A stretch of DNA of 6,221 bases from a bacterium (GTDB lineage: Bacteria; Bipolaricaulota; Bipolaricaulia; UBA7950; UBA9294). Made by a program: the position numbers and the translations under genes. Below the pieces are notes generated by a model. It worked only from the letters and a program-made list of their open reading frames with translations. It was not told the origin of the DNA and did not search any database. The stretch is taken from positions 1 through 6,221 of the forward strand of contig DAOVHV010000065.1 in the NCBI GenBank assembly GCA_030671645.1, in the 5' to 3' direction. Below, one piece after another: positions 5,229 through 6,221 of the stretch (position 1 is the stretch's first letter; each line of letters begins with the position of its first letter).

Positions 5229-6221
5229 ATGCGAATCCTATTAGATGTGATGGGAGGAGATTGCCCCTCGGAAGAACTCGTCAAGGGAGGCATCGAGATA
5301 GGACGTCTCCGTGGCATCGAAATTGCATTCGCAGGTGATCCTCAACTCATTGAATCCGCATTGGTGGAATTCGGCGTCACCACCGATCGATTGTTTCACA
5401 TCATTCCCTGTTCACAAGTCATTCAGATGGATGCCCCCCCAGTGAGGGCCGTCAGAGACAAATCCGACTCTTCGCTCATCCGTGGTCTGTGCGAACTGAA
5501 AGCGGGAACTGTCGATGCATTCGTATCACCCGGGAACACGGGAGCCGTCGTGGCCGGATCGCTCTTCACTTTGGGACGTATCCCAGGCATTCCACGGCCA
5601 GGGATTCTCGCCCCGCTCCCGACATTGGAAGGCAGAGACATCTTCCTCATCGACGTCGGGGCGACTTCGGACTGTCACGCCGAACATCTGGTACACTTCG
5701 CCAAGATGGGAAGCACATACGCCGAGGAAGTCATTGGCATCGGGAATCCTGCCGTCGGGCTATTGAATATCGGGAGCGAACAGGGAAAGGGGAATCGATT
5801 GATGACGAAAACTTACTCACTCCTTGAATCCGCCGATCTCCGTTTCGTGGGCAACGTCGAAGCCCATCAACTCATTCAGACACGACCGGCCGACGTGATT
5901 GTATCCGACGGTTTCATGGGCAATATCTGTCTGAAGGCGATTGAGGGCAGCGTTTCCGCCGTCACGCACCTGCTCAAGCAAGCGATTCGCAAATCCGCCA
6001 TCTCGAAACTCGGTGCCTTGTTGATGAAGCGAGCGTTCGCATCACTGCGAGCCGCGATATCGTACCAGGAACGAGGCGGCGCTCCATTGCTTGGCGTCAA
6101 CGGCATCGTCGTCATCGCCCACGGCAGATCGAATGCCGAGGCCATCGGAAGCGCCATCGATGTAGCTCGCCGCGAAGTGGAAGCCAATCTTGCGGAGCAG
6201 ATCTCCCTACGTATCCCGCGA
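5229..6221 (+). CDS. plsX: Phosphate acyltransferase PlsX (3' partial)
   Basis: 331 codons are open to the window edge, close to the usual PlsX length of roughly 330-350, so only the tail is missing. PlsX makes acyl-phosphate from acyl-ACP and phosphate; PlsY then uses it to acylate glycerol-3-phosphate in phospholipid synthesis. PlsX is a peripheral membrane enzyme. Family blocks are present in order: MRILLDVMGGD at the start, FVSPGNTGA (about 98-106), LIDVGATSDC (about 140), NPAVGLLNIGSEQGKGN (about 175-191), FVGNVEA, DVIVSDGFMGNICLKAIEG (about 226-244), and GGAPLLGVNGIVVIAHGRSN (about 283-302). Several positions depart from the common consensus: GGDCPS for GGDHAP, SPGNTGA for SAGNTGA, and DVGAT for DVGAN. 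The frame is intact, so it is probably functional. The neighbour is tRNA-Leu rather than rpmF, the common upstream partner of plsX in many bacteria; a fab gene may follow beyond the window. Confidence 0.95.
   Translation, partial: MRILLDVMGGDCPSEELVKGGIEIGRLRGIEIAFAGDPQLIESALVEFGVTTDRLFHIIPCSQVIQMDAPPVRAVRDKSDSSLIRGLCELKAGTVDAFVSPGNTGAVVAGSLFTLGRIPGIPRPGILAPLPTLEGRDIFLIDVGATSDCHAEHLVHFAKMGSTYAEEVIGIGNPAVGLLNIGSEQGKGNRLMTKTYSLLESADLRFVGNVEAHQLIQTRPADVIVSDGFMGNICLKAIEGSVSAVTHLLKQAIRKSAISKLGALLMKRAFASLRAAISYQERGGAPLLGVNGIVVIAHGRSNAEAIGSAIDVARREVEANLAEQISLRIPR

Noticed and set aside
762..5372. Eight GAATTC hexamers across the window (762, 844, 1020, 1401, 3283, 4120, 4128, 5367), more than base composition alone suggests
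   Set aside because: All lie in coding sequence and probably reflect codon choice. With many possible hexamers, one being over-represented is not strong evidence, and no restriction-modification gene is present.

Overview
This is a gene-dense bacterial window of moderate, slightly GC-rich composition. The genes are closely packed, all six proteins read cleanly, and no transposase, integrase, CRISPR array or phage gene is visible. The tRNA and PlsX gene are bacterial, and the two best promoters look like ordinary sigma-70 promoters. The lineage cannot be fixed from the sequence. The secreted von Willebrand A protein, with its PGxDLFIY-type beta domain, and the PlsX with several departures from consensus would suit a poorly sampled, deeply branching phylum; Bipolaricaulota-like is a low-confidence guess from memory.

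Layout. (1) Positions 1-1556 (+) hold a thiol-redox pair. The first is a 5'-truncated membrane protein with an N-terminal thioredoxin-like domain (CSHC) fused to a CcdA/DsbD-type six-helix electron carrier. One base after its stop comes a small exported thioredoxin-like protein (CPSC), which is a paralogue of the first protein's N-terminal domain. (2) Positions 1620-3479 (+) hold a group-3 sigma-70 factor of the SigB/SigF/SigG type, a small unrecognised helical protein, and a short-chain dehydrogenase/reductase (SDR) whose usual catalytic serine seems to be replaced. The last two are one base apart or overlapping, depending on the start chosen. (3) Positions 3514-4947 (-) hold a secreted von Willebrand A (VWA) protein with a complete MIDAS metal site and an unusual run of four CxxC-spaced cysteines. 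It converges on the SDR gene with a 34-base gap. (4) Positions 4948-5117 are a divergent promoter region with one good promoter facing each way. (5) Position 5118 to the window end (+) holds tRNA-Leu(GAG) followed 22 bases later by plsX, which is still open at the window edge.

How they may work together. The redox pair probably passes electrons from the cytoplasm across the membrane to exported thiols. The sigma factor, small protein and SDR look like one transcription unit, and the small protein could be a regulator of the sigma factor, though only its position suggests this. plsX belongs to phospholipid synthesis, making acyl-phosphate from acyl-ACP. The SDR could serve fatty-acid metabolism, but nothing ties it firmly to plsX. 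No stretch over 300 bases lacks a gene.
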